From: Cylindrospermum stagnale PCC 7417
GTDB taxonomy: Bacteria > Cyanobacteriota > Cyanobacteriia > Cyanobacteriales > Nostocaceae
DNA: 64,000 nucleotides
Assembly: GCF_000317535.1 (NCBI RefSeq)
Contig: NC_019757.1
Span: forward strand, 2,124,501 to 2,188,500
Direction: 5' to 3'
Shown one piece after another: positions 8,001 through 18,600 of the stretch (within the stretch, counting starts at the first letter, position 1; every line of letters starts with the position of its first letter). The notes beneath the pieces were generated by a model. That model worked only from the letters and a program-made list of their open reading frames with translations. It did not search any database and was not told the DNA's origin. Both the position numbers and the translations under genes were made by a program.

Positions 8001-10709
8001 AATGCCCGATTATACGGGCTAGCTCCTGGGACATTTAATGGCACCTATGAAGCCTTTTGCGCCTGTGTGTTGCCAGAAGATAGAGAAGCCTTACAGCAGT
8101 CAATAACTCTAGCTTGTCAGCAAAAAATCGACTATAGTCATGAATTTCGAGTTGTCTGGCCAGATGGCAGCATTCACTGGATTGAGCGCAAAGGTAGATT
8201 TTATTACAATGCAGCCGGTGAGCCAATCCGGATGCTGGGTACATCCAAGGATATTAGCGAACGGCAAGCCGCGTTGCACGAACGCAAGCAGGTGGAATCA
8301 GCACTACAGCAGAGTGAGTCTAGTTACCAACAGCTAGTAGAACTCTGCCCAGAGGCAATTTTTATTCAAAACGAAGAAAAATTCGTCTTTTTAAACAGTG
8401 CTGCCATCAATCTATTTGGTGCAACACAAGCCGAAGAACTACTAGGCAAGCAAATACTTGACTTTGTACATCCAAGTTCTCAAGCAGTGGTACAAGAGCG
8501 AATCACATACTTGAGAGAAATTAAACAGCCAGTTCCATTATTAGAACAAAAGTGGATGAGGCTGGATAATACAGTGATGGACTTAGAGGTAGTAGCTGCT
8601 CCTTTTGTTTACCAGGGAAAACCGGCTGCTCAGGTTGTGGCCCGCGATATTACTCAACGCAAACAGATGGAGGCAGATATCTACAATGCGAAGAATGAAC
8701 TGGAATTAAGAGTAGCAGAGCGCACTGGTGAGTTAATTAAGGTTAATCAACAGTTACAGTCAGAACTTGATGAGCGTCAGCGAACACAAGAAGCACTGCG
8801 GATTTCTCAAACTCGGTTTGAAGGAATTTTAAGTATTGCTGATGATGCAATTATTTCTATTGATGGCAATCAGTGCATCACTTTATTTAACCAAGGTGCA
8901 GAGAAGATTTTTGGCTACTCTGCCCAAGAAGTTATCGGACAACGGCTGGACTTACTGTTACCACTGCGCTTTTCTCAGGTTCATCGTCAGCATGTGGTTG
9001 ACTTTGGTAAATCACCCAGTCTGGCCCGGAGAATGGGAGAACGTCGGGAGCTATTTGGCCGCCGCAGAGATGGAACTGAATTTCCGGCAGAAGCTTCCAT
9101 TTCTAAATTAGATGTAGGGCAAGAAGCTGTTTATACCGTAATTTTACGTGATATAACAGAGCGCAAGCAAATCGAGCGGATGAAAGATGAGTTTGTCTCT
9201 GTGGTCAGTCATGAACTCCGCACACCTCTCACTTCGATTCACGGCTCTCTCGGAATGCTAGCCAGTGGTTTGCTACCCACAGACTCAGAGCAGGGAAAAC
9301 GCCTGCTACAAATTGCTACCGATAGCACCGAGCGCTTGGTACGCTTGATCAACGACATCCTCGACATTGAGCGGATCGAGTCGGGTGAGGTGAAAATGGA
9401 AAGAGAAAGCTGCAATGTGCTTGACCTGATTGGGTCAGTAGTGAATATCTTGCAGCCCCTCGCCGACAAAGCAAAGGTGACTCTAGCCATGAACAGTCTA
9501 TCCATCCAGCTATGGGCTGACCCTGATCGCATTGTCCAAACTCTGACCAACCTGCTAAGTAATGCGATTAAATTTTCGGCGTCTGGGTCTACAGTTTGGC
9601 TGACGGCGCAAAGGCAAGAAGATGAAATTCTGTTAATGGTCAAAGACACCGGACGTGGCATACCGGCTGAGAAACTCGATAGTATTTTTGAACGGTTTCA
9701 ACAGGTTGATTCCTCTGATTCACGTAACCATGAGGGTACTGGTTTGGGCTTGGCAATTTCCAAGAGCATTGTCCAGCAACATGGTGGACGTATTTGGGTG
9801 GAGAGTGTTTTGGGTGAGGGTAGTAGTTTTTACTTCACAATCCCGATTATCGAGCCGCCCCAAAGCGCTGAATTAGAAACCGCCCAGATTCAGGTATCAG
9901 AACTGGTGACTCAAGACTCTCCTCTAGTGTTAGTCTGCGATGATGATTCTCTGATCCGTACCGATTTGCGAACTCTGCTGGAACAACGGGGATATCGGGT
10001 GGTTGCAGTTGCTACAGGTGAGGAAGCGATCGCTCAAGCAGTGTCCCAAAATCCAGACGTAATTTTGCTAGATTTGCTGATGCCGGGGATGAATGGTTGG
10101 GAAACAATGGCAGTATTAAAGGAACGGGAAGATACGAAAGATATCCCGATTTTGATTTGTAGTGTCTACAAACCTTGCCAAAGTAATCAACCCGGTGCAG
10201 ACTTTGTCGATTGGTTGAGTAAGCCAGTTGAAGAAAGCTATCTGTTGCAATCCCTCAGACAATTGATCAGTGAACCCTCAAAGCGAGTCCGGATTCTGAT
10301 TGTTGAGGACGATAACGATTTAGCAGACTTGCTGATCACTATATTTGAGCGACATGAGATTGAAACTTTCCTCGCTAAAACCGGACGGGAGGCGATCCGT
10401 CTCAGCCAAAGAGTTAATCCTGATGTTCTGATTCTCGATTTAATTCTACCGGAGAGTGATGGGTTTACAGTAGTAGACTGGCTACAGCAGCACAATCAGC
10501 TTTGTAGTATCCCAGTATTCGTTTACTCAGCCAAGGATCTAGACGCGTCGGAACGCCAGCGACTCAAATTAGGACATACAGAATTTTTGACCAAAGGGCG
10601 AGTCACAATTCAAGAATTTGAACAACGGGTGATGGATTTGCTGGGACGATTAACACACAACCAACAAGCGGAGGGCGATAATGGCAGCAAAACGAATTCT
10701 AGTGGTTGA
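5100..10709 (+). CDS. giant hybrid histidine kinase with N-terminal OmpR-type regulator
   Basis: This 1869-residue cytoplasmic protein has no membrane segment. Domains in order (approximate residues): receiver 1-115 (LLDVMLPKLDG); OmpR winged helix 125-225 (LTPKEYALLELFLRNN); HPt 250-345 (EAHTLAGSLGTFG, His ~298); degenerate receiver 363-487; receiver 490-610 (LILDVEMPYTNG); PAS 630-747; GAF 757-923; three PAS domains 933-1357; HisKA ~1360-1433 (VVSHELRTPLTS); HATPase 1470-1580 (DTGRGIPAEK, GTGLGLAIS); receivers 1607-1723 (LLDLLMPGMNG) and 1730-1850 (LILDLILPESDG). It therefore holds kinase, phosphotransfer and DNA-binding output in one chain. The 3' end overlaps the next receiver gene by 29 bases. 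ATG 5100 is preferred over the upstream GTG. The ligand is unknown. Confidence 0.93.
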   Translation: MKILVVEDDELNAYALTAVLTDQNYAVEVASDGDVAWDLIETYNYDLILLDVMLPKLDGISLCRQIRASGRQVPILLLTGCGSSHEKATGLDAGADDYVVKPFEQEELVARVRALLRRGGVTSQPVLEWSSLRLDPSSCEVTYADDLLSLTPKEYALLELFLRNNRRVFSCGMILEHLWSYEDTPGEEAVRTHIKGLRQKLKAVGAPGDLVETVYGIGYRLKSQEEEGAKISPGKSSGTKQPESDLPKQQQTLAAIGGIWQRFRGRVDEQVKVLEQAAVAVGQKCLNLELRSQATQEAHTLAGSLGTFGLAWANDLARRIELLLKSGKTLSASEISNLQTWVKLLRQEIEVNAEKAVFLPPTVEENPLVLVVEGDTTLGEQLATESANWGLKVKIATSLDAARTQLYQKPPSVVLLDPSVAAHQEDSGNFLGELCQCQPPIPVLVFTDQTDFTNRLQVARNGRHTFLQKPMPTAQVLEAVTQVLQNAPHAEAKILVVDDDPKILALLQTLLSPWGLKVIALNDPRQFWETLEAVTPDMLILDVEMPYTNGIELCQVVRNDPRWSELPILFLTVHSDAEIVNQVFSIGADDFVSKPIIGPELVTRIINRLERIRLRRRITQTPKTPVAEQENHWRAIFDAEPECVKMVAADGTLLAMNPAGLAMIEANSSTTVIGKSVYSLIAPEYQEAFRKLNESVCQGNHESMQFEIISFQGNRRWLETHAVPLRNKADGKIVQLAITRDITQNKRAETEIGRMNRTIQTLSACNQALVRAQDESELLQQICQIIVEVGGYRLAWVGLAEHDAEKHIRPAAQAGYEDGSLQSLNLSWGDTIHGQCPAGLAIRTGKTSIIQNIFTDPNYQIWECQASNSGYTSSIALPLTADNQAFGALNIYAAIADAFDADEVKLLKELADDLAYGIVALRNQRDRQLAQMALRESEERLSLALEAVNLGSWDWNITTNQIIWSDSNARLYGLAPGTFNGTYEAFCACVLPEDREALQQSITLACQQKIDYSHEFRVVWPDGSIHWIERKGRFYYNAAGEPIRMLGTSKDISERQAALHERKQVESALQQSESSYQQLVELCPEAIFIQNEEKFVFLNSAAINLFGATQAEELLGKQILDFVHPSSQAVVQERITYLREIKQPVPLLEQKWMRLDNTVMDLEVVAAPFVYQGKPAAQVVARDITQRKQMEADIYNAKNELELRVAERTGELIKVNQQLQSELDERQRTQEALRISQTRFEGILSIADDAIISIDGNQCITLFNQGAEKIFGYSAQEVIGQRLDLLLPLRFSQVHRQHVVDFGKSPSLARRMGERRELFGRRRDGTEFPAEASISKLDVGQEAVYTVILRDITERKQIERMKDEFVSVVSHELRTPLTSIHGSLGMLASGLLPTDSEQGKRLLQIATDSTERLVRLINDILDIERIESGEVKMERESCNVLDLIGSVVNILQPLADKAKVTLAMNSLSIQLWADPDRIVQTLTNLLSNAIKFSASGSTVWLTAQRQEDEILLMVKDTGRGIPAEKLDSIFERFQQVDSSDSRNHEGTGLGLAISKSIVQQHGGRIWVESVLGEGSSFYFTIPIIEPPQSAELETAQIQVSELVTQDSPLVLVCDDDSLIRTDLRTLLEQRGYRVVAVATGEEAIAQAVSQNPDVILLDLLMPGMNGWETMAVLKEREDTKDIPILICSVYKPCQSNQPGADFVDWLSKPVEESYLLQSLRQLISEPSKRVRILIVEDDNDLADLLITIFERHEIETFLAKTGREAIRLSQRVNPDVLILDLILPESDGFTVVDWLQQHNQLCSIPVFVYSAKDLDASERQRLKLGHTEFLTKGRVTIQEFEQRVMDLLGRLTHNQQAEGDNGSKTNSSG

Positions 10710-11064
10710 TAACGAGCAGTATATTCAAGAAGTTGCCAAGATTTGCTTAGAAACCGTTGCAGGTTGGGACGTACTGACGGCGAGTTCTGGAAAAGAGGGG
10801 ATAATTCAAGCTGAGGCTTACCAACCAGATGCAATTTTGCTGGATGTGATGATGCCAGATATGGACGGCATTACCACTTTTGAGAAACTACAAGCAAATG
10901 CGGCAACACAAGAGATTCCGGTGATTTTGTTAACTGCTAAAATCCAGGCTTCTGACCGTCGCCGCTATGCTCAAATGGGGATAAAAACTGCGATCGCTAA
11001 ACCATTCAATCCGTTAGAGTTAGCAGGTCAAGTGGCTGAAGCTTTAGGCTGGAGTTTAGATTAA
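10681..11064 (+). CDS. single-domain response regulator
   Basis: The 127-residue protein is a stand-alone receiver: RILVVDNEQYIQEV at the N-terminus, the phospho-acceptor aspartate in ILLDVMMPDMDG, the switch Thr in VILLTAKI, and the conserved Lys in AIAKPF. The usual acidic pair DD is DN here, still compatible with Mg2+ binding. It has no output domain, so it would act by protein contact or as a phosphate shuttle. Its start lies inside the 3' end of the large hybrid kinase gene (29-base overlap), which points to translational coupling and a shared pathway. The next gene begins only 13 bases downstream. Confidence 0.93.
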   Translation: MAAKRILVVDNEQYIQEVAKICLETVAGWDVLTASSGKEGIIQAEAYQPDAILLDVMMPDMDGITTFEKLQANAATQEIPVILLTAKIQASDRRRYAQMGIKTAIAKPFNPLELAGQVAEALGWSLD

Positions 11065-11077
11065 TATCAAGTCAATT

Positions 11078-12475
11078 ATGAAAGAAACTATCAAATTTCC
11101 CAAAAATCAAATCACCACAGCCAACTGGCGTCTAACACCTGGTTATTTACACTCAGGCTTTGTGGATTTTGAATCAGCACATATTTTGTTAGGTCGTTTC
11201 CTAGAAGATAGAACCTCAGAAAACCCGCTGTCTGAGAAAGAGCTATTTGATCAGGACGGGATTTTTGAATGGGGAAACGCCAAGCCATTAGAAAAGGTGA
11301 TTAATGGACGGGAAGATTTGGAGTTTTTGCTGAAACATCCCACTTTGTTTCGCCAATCTATAACTATCATCGAACCGTGGGAACACGTGGGAGTTAACCA
11401 AAACGGCGAAGAGGTTAGAGCCTCCAAAAATATTGCCTACATTGCTCAGAAAGTCGCCGATATGGATTCAATACTTTTACCTGTTTGGTCGAGTGGAATT
11501 ATCGACCTTGAGGTAGTCGTGCCGGCAATTACTTCAGGTTATGCTGTGGTAGTAGAAGGCGGTAACCCGTCGGTGTACGATGCATCTACTTGGACAAGTC
11601 CCAAGTGTCCGCGAGCTGATATGTTTGCCCTTGTAGAAAAATTACTGATCTCGCGATCGCCTACTAGCGCACCCGTAATCTTTATTTGTGTGGGACACCA
11701 GCTAGCTGCTGAAGGTCATATACGACTCATCCGCCAAGCAGTCCAACAAGTCCTCTCATTAACATCATTAGAACGCGACAAGGACGGGAGAGCGATCAAA
11801 TCGCTGCAAGCGGTTGCTTCCCGCATCGCAACTATGGGCAAGACAATGCAAATCAAAAAGCGCGATGGGCGCACTGTCGCTACTGGCTGGGATGATGACC
11901 ATTTTGCTGTGACCCGCAACGAAGCAAAGGAAGTAGGTAAGCGCGTTCTGTTACCATATCAATCTCCCAATGGCGAAGCTAATGGTATTCCTTGGGAAAT
12001 TATCCATGCTCATGATGTAACAGCCGATACACATGAAGGTGTAATTGACACAACTATTCAATACGAACACGAAGTATCGATTTCAATGTTCCATTCGGAT
12101 GAAGTCAATGAAGAAGCCATCTTGTTTGCTAATTGGGCTTACCGAATGATACATGATGCCATTGTTCCTTACCGACATATCATAGCTGGTAGTTGTTTAT
12201 CATGGTTGATACAATTACCCGACGCCATGGAAATACTTTGTTCAACTGCTGGAGAAAATGGTGAAATAGTTACGGAATGTTCGGCTACATGCATTAACTA
12301 CAAAGACTTTGAAACCAAAAAAATTCGACGCTCTTTTACTTGTCAATTCCATCCAGAATTGCTGTCTGATTTGTGCGCGATTGGTAACAGTGAAGCTCCA
12401 TCATATTATACATTAAAGAATGATGATGGTGTACGTTTATTTGTACGACTGCTGTATGCGGGAATGCAAGAGTAG
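11078..12475 (+). CDS. class-I glutamine-amidotransferase-like protein, unknown substrate
   Basis: The 465-residue protein contains a nucleophile-elbow-like segment VIFICVGHQLAAEGHIRLI (Cys ~209) and, near the C-terminus, CQFHPELLSDL with the His-x-Glu pair of class-I GATases. These are the expected order and types of the Cys-His-Glu triad, although the elbow reads CVGHQ rather than CxGxQ. The N-terminal 150 residues and the middle section (~230-330) fit no family I recognise, and no synthetase domain is fused. It follows the kinase and receiver genes with a 13-base gap, so it is probably part of the same operon and perhaps an output of that pathway. Substrate and ammonia acceptor are unknown. 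Confidence 0.7.
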   Translation: MKETIKFPKNQITTANWRLTPGYLHSGFVDFESAHILLGRFLEDRTSENPLSEKELFDQDGIFEWGNAKPLEKVINGREDLEFLLKHPTLFRQSITIIEPWEHVGVNQNGEEVRASKNIAYIAQKVADMDSILLPVWSSGIIDLEVVVPAITSGYAVVVEGGNPSVYDASTWTSPKCPRADMFALVEKLLISRSPTSAPVIFICVGHQLAAEGHIRLIRQAVQQVLSLTSLERDKDGRAIKSLQAVASRIATMGKTMQIKKRDGRTVATGWDDDHFAVTRNEAKEVGKRVLLPYQSPNGEANGIPWEIIHAHDVTADTHEGVIDTTIQYEHEVSISMFHSDEVNEEAILFANWAYRMIHDAIVPYRHIIAGSCLSWLIQLPDAMEILCSTAGENGEIVTECSATCINYKDFETKKIRRSFTCQFHPELLSDLCAIGNSEAPSYYTLKNDDGVRLFVRLLYAGMQE

Positions 12476-12518
12476 GGTTGGCAAAAGTTCTCTATTTATC
12501 AAAGCGAAAAACCCCGAA

Positions 12519-12557
12519 ATTAAAACCTAAAAACCCAAAAAGTTTTTAGGTTTTAAT
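12519..12557. terminator. strong inverted repeat, probable bidirectional terminator
   Basis: The arms 12519-12534 and 12542-12557 are perfectly complementary over 16 bp with a 7-base loop, and A/T runs flank both sides. The site lies between the convergent amidotransferase-like gene and the giant exoprotein gene, the expected place for a terminator serving both. Confidence 0.65.
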
Positions 12558-12565
12558 ATCTTTCC

Positions 12566-12589
12566 CCCCTCCCCGCAAGCAGGGAGGGG
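12566..12589. repeat. GC-rich hairpin
   Basis: CCCCTCCC (12566-12573) pairs with GGGAGGGG (12582-12589) around an 8-base loop. It stands directly beside the A/T-rich inverted repeat at 12519-12557. It may be a dispersed repeat or reinforce termination of the minus-strand gene; no long T-run follows. Confidence 0.45.
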
Positions 12590-12663
12590 TGTTAGGATGT
12601 GTGGCTATATGATAAATATTAAACCGAACATAAGTAATGATCCGAAATTGATATAACTCAGGC

Positions 12664-15600
12664 TTACCAGGGGCTGCCAATTATACTAAAGGCTGCCCAG
12701 TAAAAAGGGTGTTTGAGACTGCCTTGGATGTTGGTCTGCAAATACCCAGCCTGTTCGGGTGTGAGTGGGATGCTACCTTGAGAGCCAATAAACTGATTGC
12801 CTTCTAATCGCACTTTGCCCTGAAGCATGGCTAATTGCGCTTGTTGCAATGCTTCTGCTTTAATTCTGGCAGTACTCAAATTGCTATAAAACTCAGTCAT
12901 CAAACCCAAAGTTCCAGGATCTGACACATACCATAAACTCGCCATTGCTGACTTGACACCACTTTTAACAGCTAACCCCGCAAAACCTAACTCTGCGTCT
13001 TCATCACCTACTGCTGATTTACAAGCACTGAGCACCAACAATTCCACTTGTGGGTTATTCCACCCCATCTGACTGATTTGATTGAACTGTAGCTTGCTGT
13101 CATACAACTGGATATAAGATTTATTTTTACCTCCGCTCTGTTTATTGGGAAAGTCTGCGTGGGTTGCCAAGTGAATGATCTGATATGGTGTGGCAGCACG
13201 TTGGGCCTTGAGATTGGCCAGAGTGAAGTTTTGGTCAAGGAAGTATTTACCCCGCTTCAGTTTCTGGACGATGGTAGGAATCTCTAGTGGTACAGCGTGT
13301 AACTCTGTTTGTTGTTGTTCTGGGGTAAATTTCTCGGCTCCCATTGCCAAAACTGGAGCGCCTTTTATATCCTGATATGTGGTGTTGGTAAGGCTAAAAC
13401 TTGGTACTAGCGCCAGACTGTACTTTTCAATCAGAAATTGCTTACCATCGTGGAGAGCGGCGACGGGAAGCGATCGCAATCCTTCATCCATCACAAACAT
13501 CAGATTATTAATGCCTTGCTGTTGTAACTCTGCTTCTCTTGGTGCAATCAGCAATTGATAAAGTTGCTGGGCGCTGGCTAAATAGGTGGTAGTACCAGCT
13601 TTATTAGGATCGGAAATTTCCCGTCTAAATTCTCGCAACGTAGCCAGAACCTTCCCTCTCGTTGCACCCGTTACTGACTTGTAGCTAGGTAGAGCATTTC
13701 CTGTAACAATCCCCAAACGCAATACATCGCTATCTTGGACTACGTTGATTGAATTTCCAGAATTCGGTATATATTTTTCCGGAGCAAAGTTTACATAGAC
13801 AATTGCTGTTTTGACACCTGTAGCTGCTTGGTTTTTTTGAAGGATGGCCTGTGAGTCCTCTGTTTTAATCGAAGTTTCTTGCGTGGATAACCCCAGAAAT
13901 ACAGTAAATTGTTGGGTGTTATTCTCCTCTGATTCGTTAATAGCTTCGCTGTCAGCTATCACTGATGAAGTGTTATTAGTGGGTAACGATGGCAAGTCAA
14001 CAACTGTAGTTTCTGCCTCTGTTGTTTCTTCTTGATTTGGAGTATTTGTGATTGGCAGCAATGTGACTGCTTGTCGAACTTGGGAATATATTTGAATATC
14101 GCCTTGCGTGAAATTACCAACAATTGACTGGGTGGGTAAAATGCTGTTTGTCAAACCAGTGCTAATGACTCCAGCAGTACCATTGGTTGTGGCGTCGCCC
14201 ACTATAAAGATATCACCGCCATGATTGATTGTGATCTCACCGCTACCCAATGCCCCAAATGTAGAGATGCTGGCATTGAAACCATTACTATCGGTGAAGG
14301 TGTCTGTAGCTTGAAAGTAGCGTTTTGTGAAAATATCTACATTTCCACCGATGCCGCTGGTGCCACCTTGGGTATTGATAAATTTGACTACAATATCATT
14401 GTCTGGATCTAGTTTGACTGCGCCACCATTACCAGTGAGAGAACTGGTGTTGATGATGCCAGTATTAATGCGATCGCGTGCCATAACAGTAACTGCACCA
14501 CCATTTCCAGACGCAGTATCAGAATTGATGTTTCCAGTGTCGATTGCGCCTGTAGTGCTGGTGAGGGCAATTTCCCCAGCATCGCCGGCATTGGTGCGCG
14601 AAGAAATATCGCCTGTAATCACGTCGCCATCAGCATTCAGGGTAGTATTGCCACCATCACCATCGTCATCAACATTAGAGTTTAAATCGCCAGTGGCGAT
14701 CGCACCATTTTCGCTAATAACTGTAATATCTCCAGCTTCTGTAGTGATGTTGCTAGTAGTCACATTTTCATTTGCTAAAAATGCAATTGAGCCATTACCA
14801 GTCGCTGTAATATTACCGCCAACATCAATGGTATTACCAGTTAATTGCAGATTGTTGTCACCCGCTGCTAAAGTATCTGCAAATGCGATCGCTCCCGAAT
14901 CGGCGTTAACTTCTTTTGCACCACTGCCAGTAAAGATCACAGGACTGTTAATCTGGATATCACCATTAGCGATCGCCATATCGCCGGGGATAGTAGTGCT
15001 GGCAGCGCTAGTGATGTTGAGGCTACTTAAAGGAGTTGTGCTCCCGATATTACCGCCAAAAATAATATTTCCAGTACCAGCAGCGAGAGATAAATTACCA
15101 GCCCCATCAATAGCATTCTCGAAGCTAATGTTGCTATTACCCGTGTTAAAAATTACATCTGCACCTGTACCCAGGAAGACTTTTTTGGTGAAAGTGAGGG
15201 GTTGATTGTTAGTGGTAATCCCAGCGTTGAAAGTGGTTACATCCGTATCAAAAGTAAAAGCGGCATTGTCACTGCCTGTAATTGACCCATTAAAATTAAT
15301 ACTACCAAAGGGAGATTGAAAATTTACAGGGTCGCTGAAAGTATAATTGTCGATATTAACCGCGCCACTGCCATCCAGGCTACCGATACTAATGGAACTG
15401 AAGCCATCATTCAAAGTAGCTAAGTCAATTTTGGTCAAGTTTAAAGTGTCTACACCCCCATCACTCTCACCGCCAACAGTAATATTTTGGCTGGGTGTAA
15501 ATGGCTGAAGTACTAGATTTCCACTACCTGTTACCGAGTTAGCTGATGCGGTTAAATCTATTTCATCAGCAGTCAAAGTCAAATTATTACCACCTGCTGT

Positions 15601-18600
15601 TAAACCAGAATTTAGAACAATCTTGGCAGTTCCAGCATTGAAGATGGAATTGCCAGTCAAGTTGACAGGACTATTAAAGGTGAGATTGCCTGTGGTATTG
15701 ATGTTACTAGCAACATTGGCGTTGACGGCGTTGCTGGTAAAGCTACTCAACGCAGTTGTTTCACCCACCGCAGCATTTAAATTGACGTTGCCTGTAGTTG
15801 CATTCAGAGTCAAATCACCGTTTCCATCAACTGTATTGTTGAAGTTGACATCGCCATCACTAGAATCAAAGACTTTCGCATCACTACCAGTCAGGATAAC
15901 AGGACTATTAAATTGAAGATTGCCTGTGGTATTAATGTTACTAGCAACATTGGCGTTGACGGCGTCGCTGGTAAAGCTACTCAACGCAGTTGTTTCACCC
16001 ACCGCAGCATTTAAGTTGACGTTGCCTGTAGTTGCATTGAGAGTTAAATCACTGTTGCCATCAACTGTATTATTGAAGTTGATATCGCCGTCACTAGAGT
16101 TGAAGGTTTTCGCATCACTACCAGTTAGCTCGACAGGACTATTAAATTGAAGATTGCCCGTTGTGCTGATATTACTCGCCACATTGGTGTTAGTGGCGTT
16201 GCTGGTGAAGCTACTCAACGCAGTTGTTCCACCCACTACAGCATTTAAGTTGACATTTCCACTGGCGTTGAGAGTTAAATCACTGTTTCCATCTACTGCG
16301 CCATTAAAAGTAATGTCATTGCTAGTCAGTGTAAAGTTGTTCAGCAAGCTGATGGAATCACTGAAATTGATGCCGTCGTCTCCATTGGCTGTCAGGATAC
16401 CAGAAATTCCAATTGTACCGCCTGCTGCTGTTGTCAAATTACCATTTATTGTTGCTCCTGCCCCATCAAAGATAAGATTAACAGGTTTATTGATATTGAC
16501 TGTTGGTTCAGTGTAAGTTCCGCTGGCAATATTGATTGTATTTCCGGTGGTAGCTGCATTGACACCTGCTTGAATATTGCCACTCAAAGGAGTCACATAT
16601 ACATTGTTAGGATTGACGCGGACAAAACCAACTGCTGAATTATCAATCGTATGGGTAATTTTATCTTCTATACCGAATAGTTGAGGTAGTGTTGCAGTTG
16701 CACCCGTTAAACCATCGAAGGTGACAGCAGTGGCATCGATTTCTTGCCCTGACAGTGCGCCATTAATTAGGGTGATATAGTCGCCTATTTGTCCAGAAAA
16801 AGTAGTGTTACCTAGGCTAATTGAGCTACTTGAACCATAAACATCTACGACTAACCCTGTATTACCGCCTGTAATGCTGGAATTATCTTGCAGAATCAAA
16901 GATCCAGAACCGTTGTAGATGGTGCCGCCGCCTAATGGTGCTGAGTTGTCAGCAAGGGTGCTATTGCTGACTGTGGCTGTAACAAAATTGGCGATCGCAC
17001 CGCCGCCTAATCCTGCTGAGTTGCCTTCAATGGTGCTGTCGCTAACTGTGGCTGTGCCTACACTGTTGTAGATGCCACCGCCTAAGTCTGTTGCCGAGTT
17101 ACCTTCAATGGTGCTGTTGCTGACTCTGACTGTGAGATCGTTGAAGATGCCACCGCCGTGTTGTCCTGCCGAGTTACCTTCAATAGTGCTGTTGCTGACT
17201 GTGGCTGTGCCACCGTTGAAGATGCCAGCGCCTAAGTTTGCCGAGTTGCTAGCAATGGTGCTATTGCTGAGGTTTAGGACACTACCACTTCCTACTTGAA
17301 TGCCTCCACCATAGTTACTGCCAGCATTGCCATCAGTAATCCTCAATGCATCTAAGGTAACGTTAGTGCCATCTCCATAAATGTCGAATACGCGAGTTGT
17401 TCCACCACCGCTAACAATAGTATTATTCGTCCCTGCACCCGCCACAGTCACAGATTTATTAATCTCAATTTGCTGTGTCTGAGTGTAAGTTCCGCTGGCA
17501 ATATTGATCATATTTCCGGTGGTAGCTGCATTGACACCTCTTTGAATATTGCCGCTCAAAGGAGTCACATATACATTGTTAGGATTGACGCGGACAAAAC
17601 CAACTGCCGAATTATCAATCGTATGGGTAATTTTATCTTCTATACCGAATAGTTGAGGTAATGTTGCAGTTGCACCCGTTAAACCATCGAAGGTGACAGC
17701 AGTGGCATCAATTTCTTGCCCTGCCAGTGCGCCATTAATTAGGCTAATATAGTCGCCTGTTTGACCAGAAAAAGTAGTATTACCTAGGGTAATTAGACCA
17801 CTTGAACCATCTACGACTAACCCTGTATTACTGCCTATAATGCTCGAATTATCCTTAAGACTGAGAGGCCCATTGTTGTTGTAGATGACACTGCCTAAAG
17901 ATGCCGAGTTGCTAAAAAGGGTGGTATTGCTGACTGTGGCTGTCCCTGAGTTATAGATACTATTGCCGTTGTTTAGTGCCGTATTCTCTGAAAGTTGGCT
18001 GTTGCTGACTGTGAAGTTGCCAAAGTTAAAGATACCGCCGCCTAATGTTGCCGAGTTGCCCAAAAGGTTACTGTTGCTGACTGTGAATGCGTCATAGTTG
18101 GCAATGCCCCCGCCTAATGGCGCTGAGTTGCCCTCAATGGTGCTATCTCTAACTGTGGCTGTGCCTGAGTTATAGATACCGCCACCGTTGTTTGTTGCCG
18201 AGTTATCAGCGATGCCGCTTTCGGTGACTATGGCTGTACCTGAGTTATAGATGCCACCGCCAGATTGTGCGGTGTTGCCAGAAAGCTTGTTGTCGCTGAC
18301 TGTGGCTGTCCCTGAGTTAAAGATACCGCCACCGTTGTTTGTTGCCGAGTTGTTAGAAAGGATGCTGGCGCTGACTGTGGCTGTCCCTGAGTTGTAGATG
18401 CTGCCGCCTTCGGATGTTGCCGAGTTGCCAGAAAGAGTGCTGTCGGCGATTGTGAATGTACCTGAGTTGTAGATGCCACCGCCAGATTGTGCGGTGTTGC
18501 CAGTGATATCTGTATTATTCAGGTTTACAGTACCATTTTGTATCCAGATACCCCCACCTTGCAAATTTGCTGTGTTGCCAACGATAGTGCTGTTAATCAA

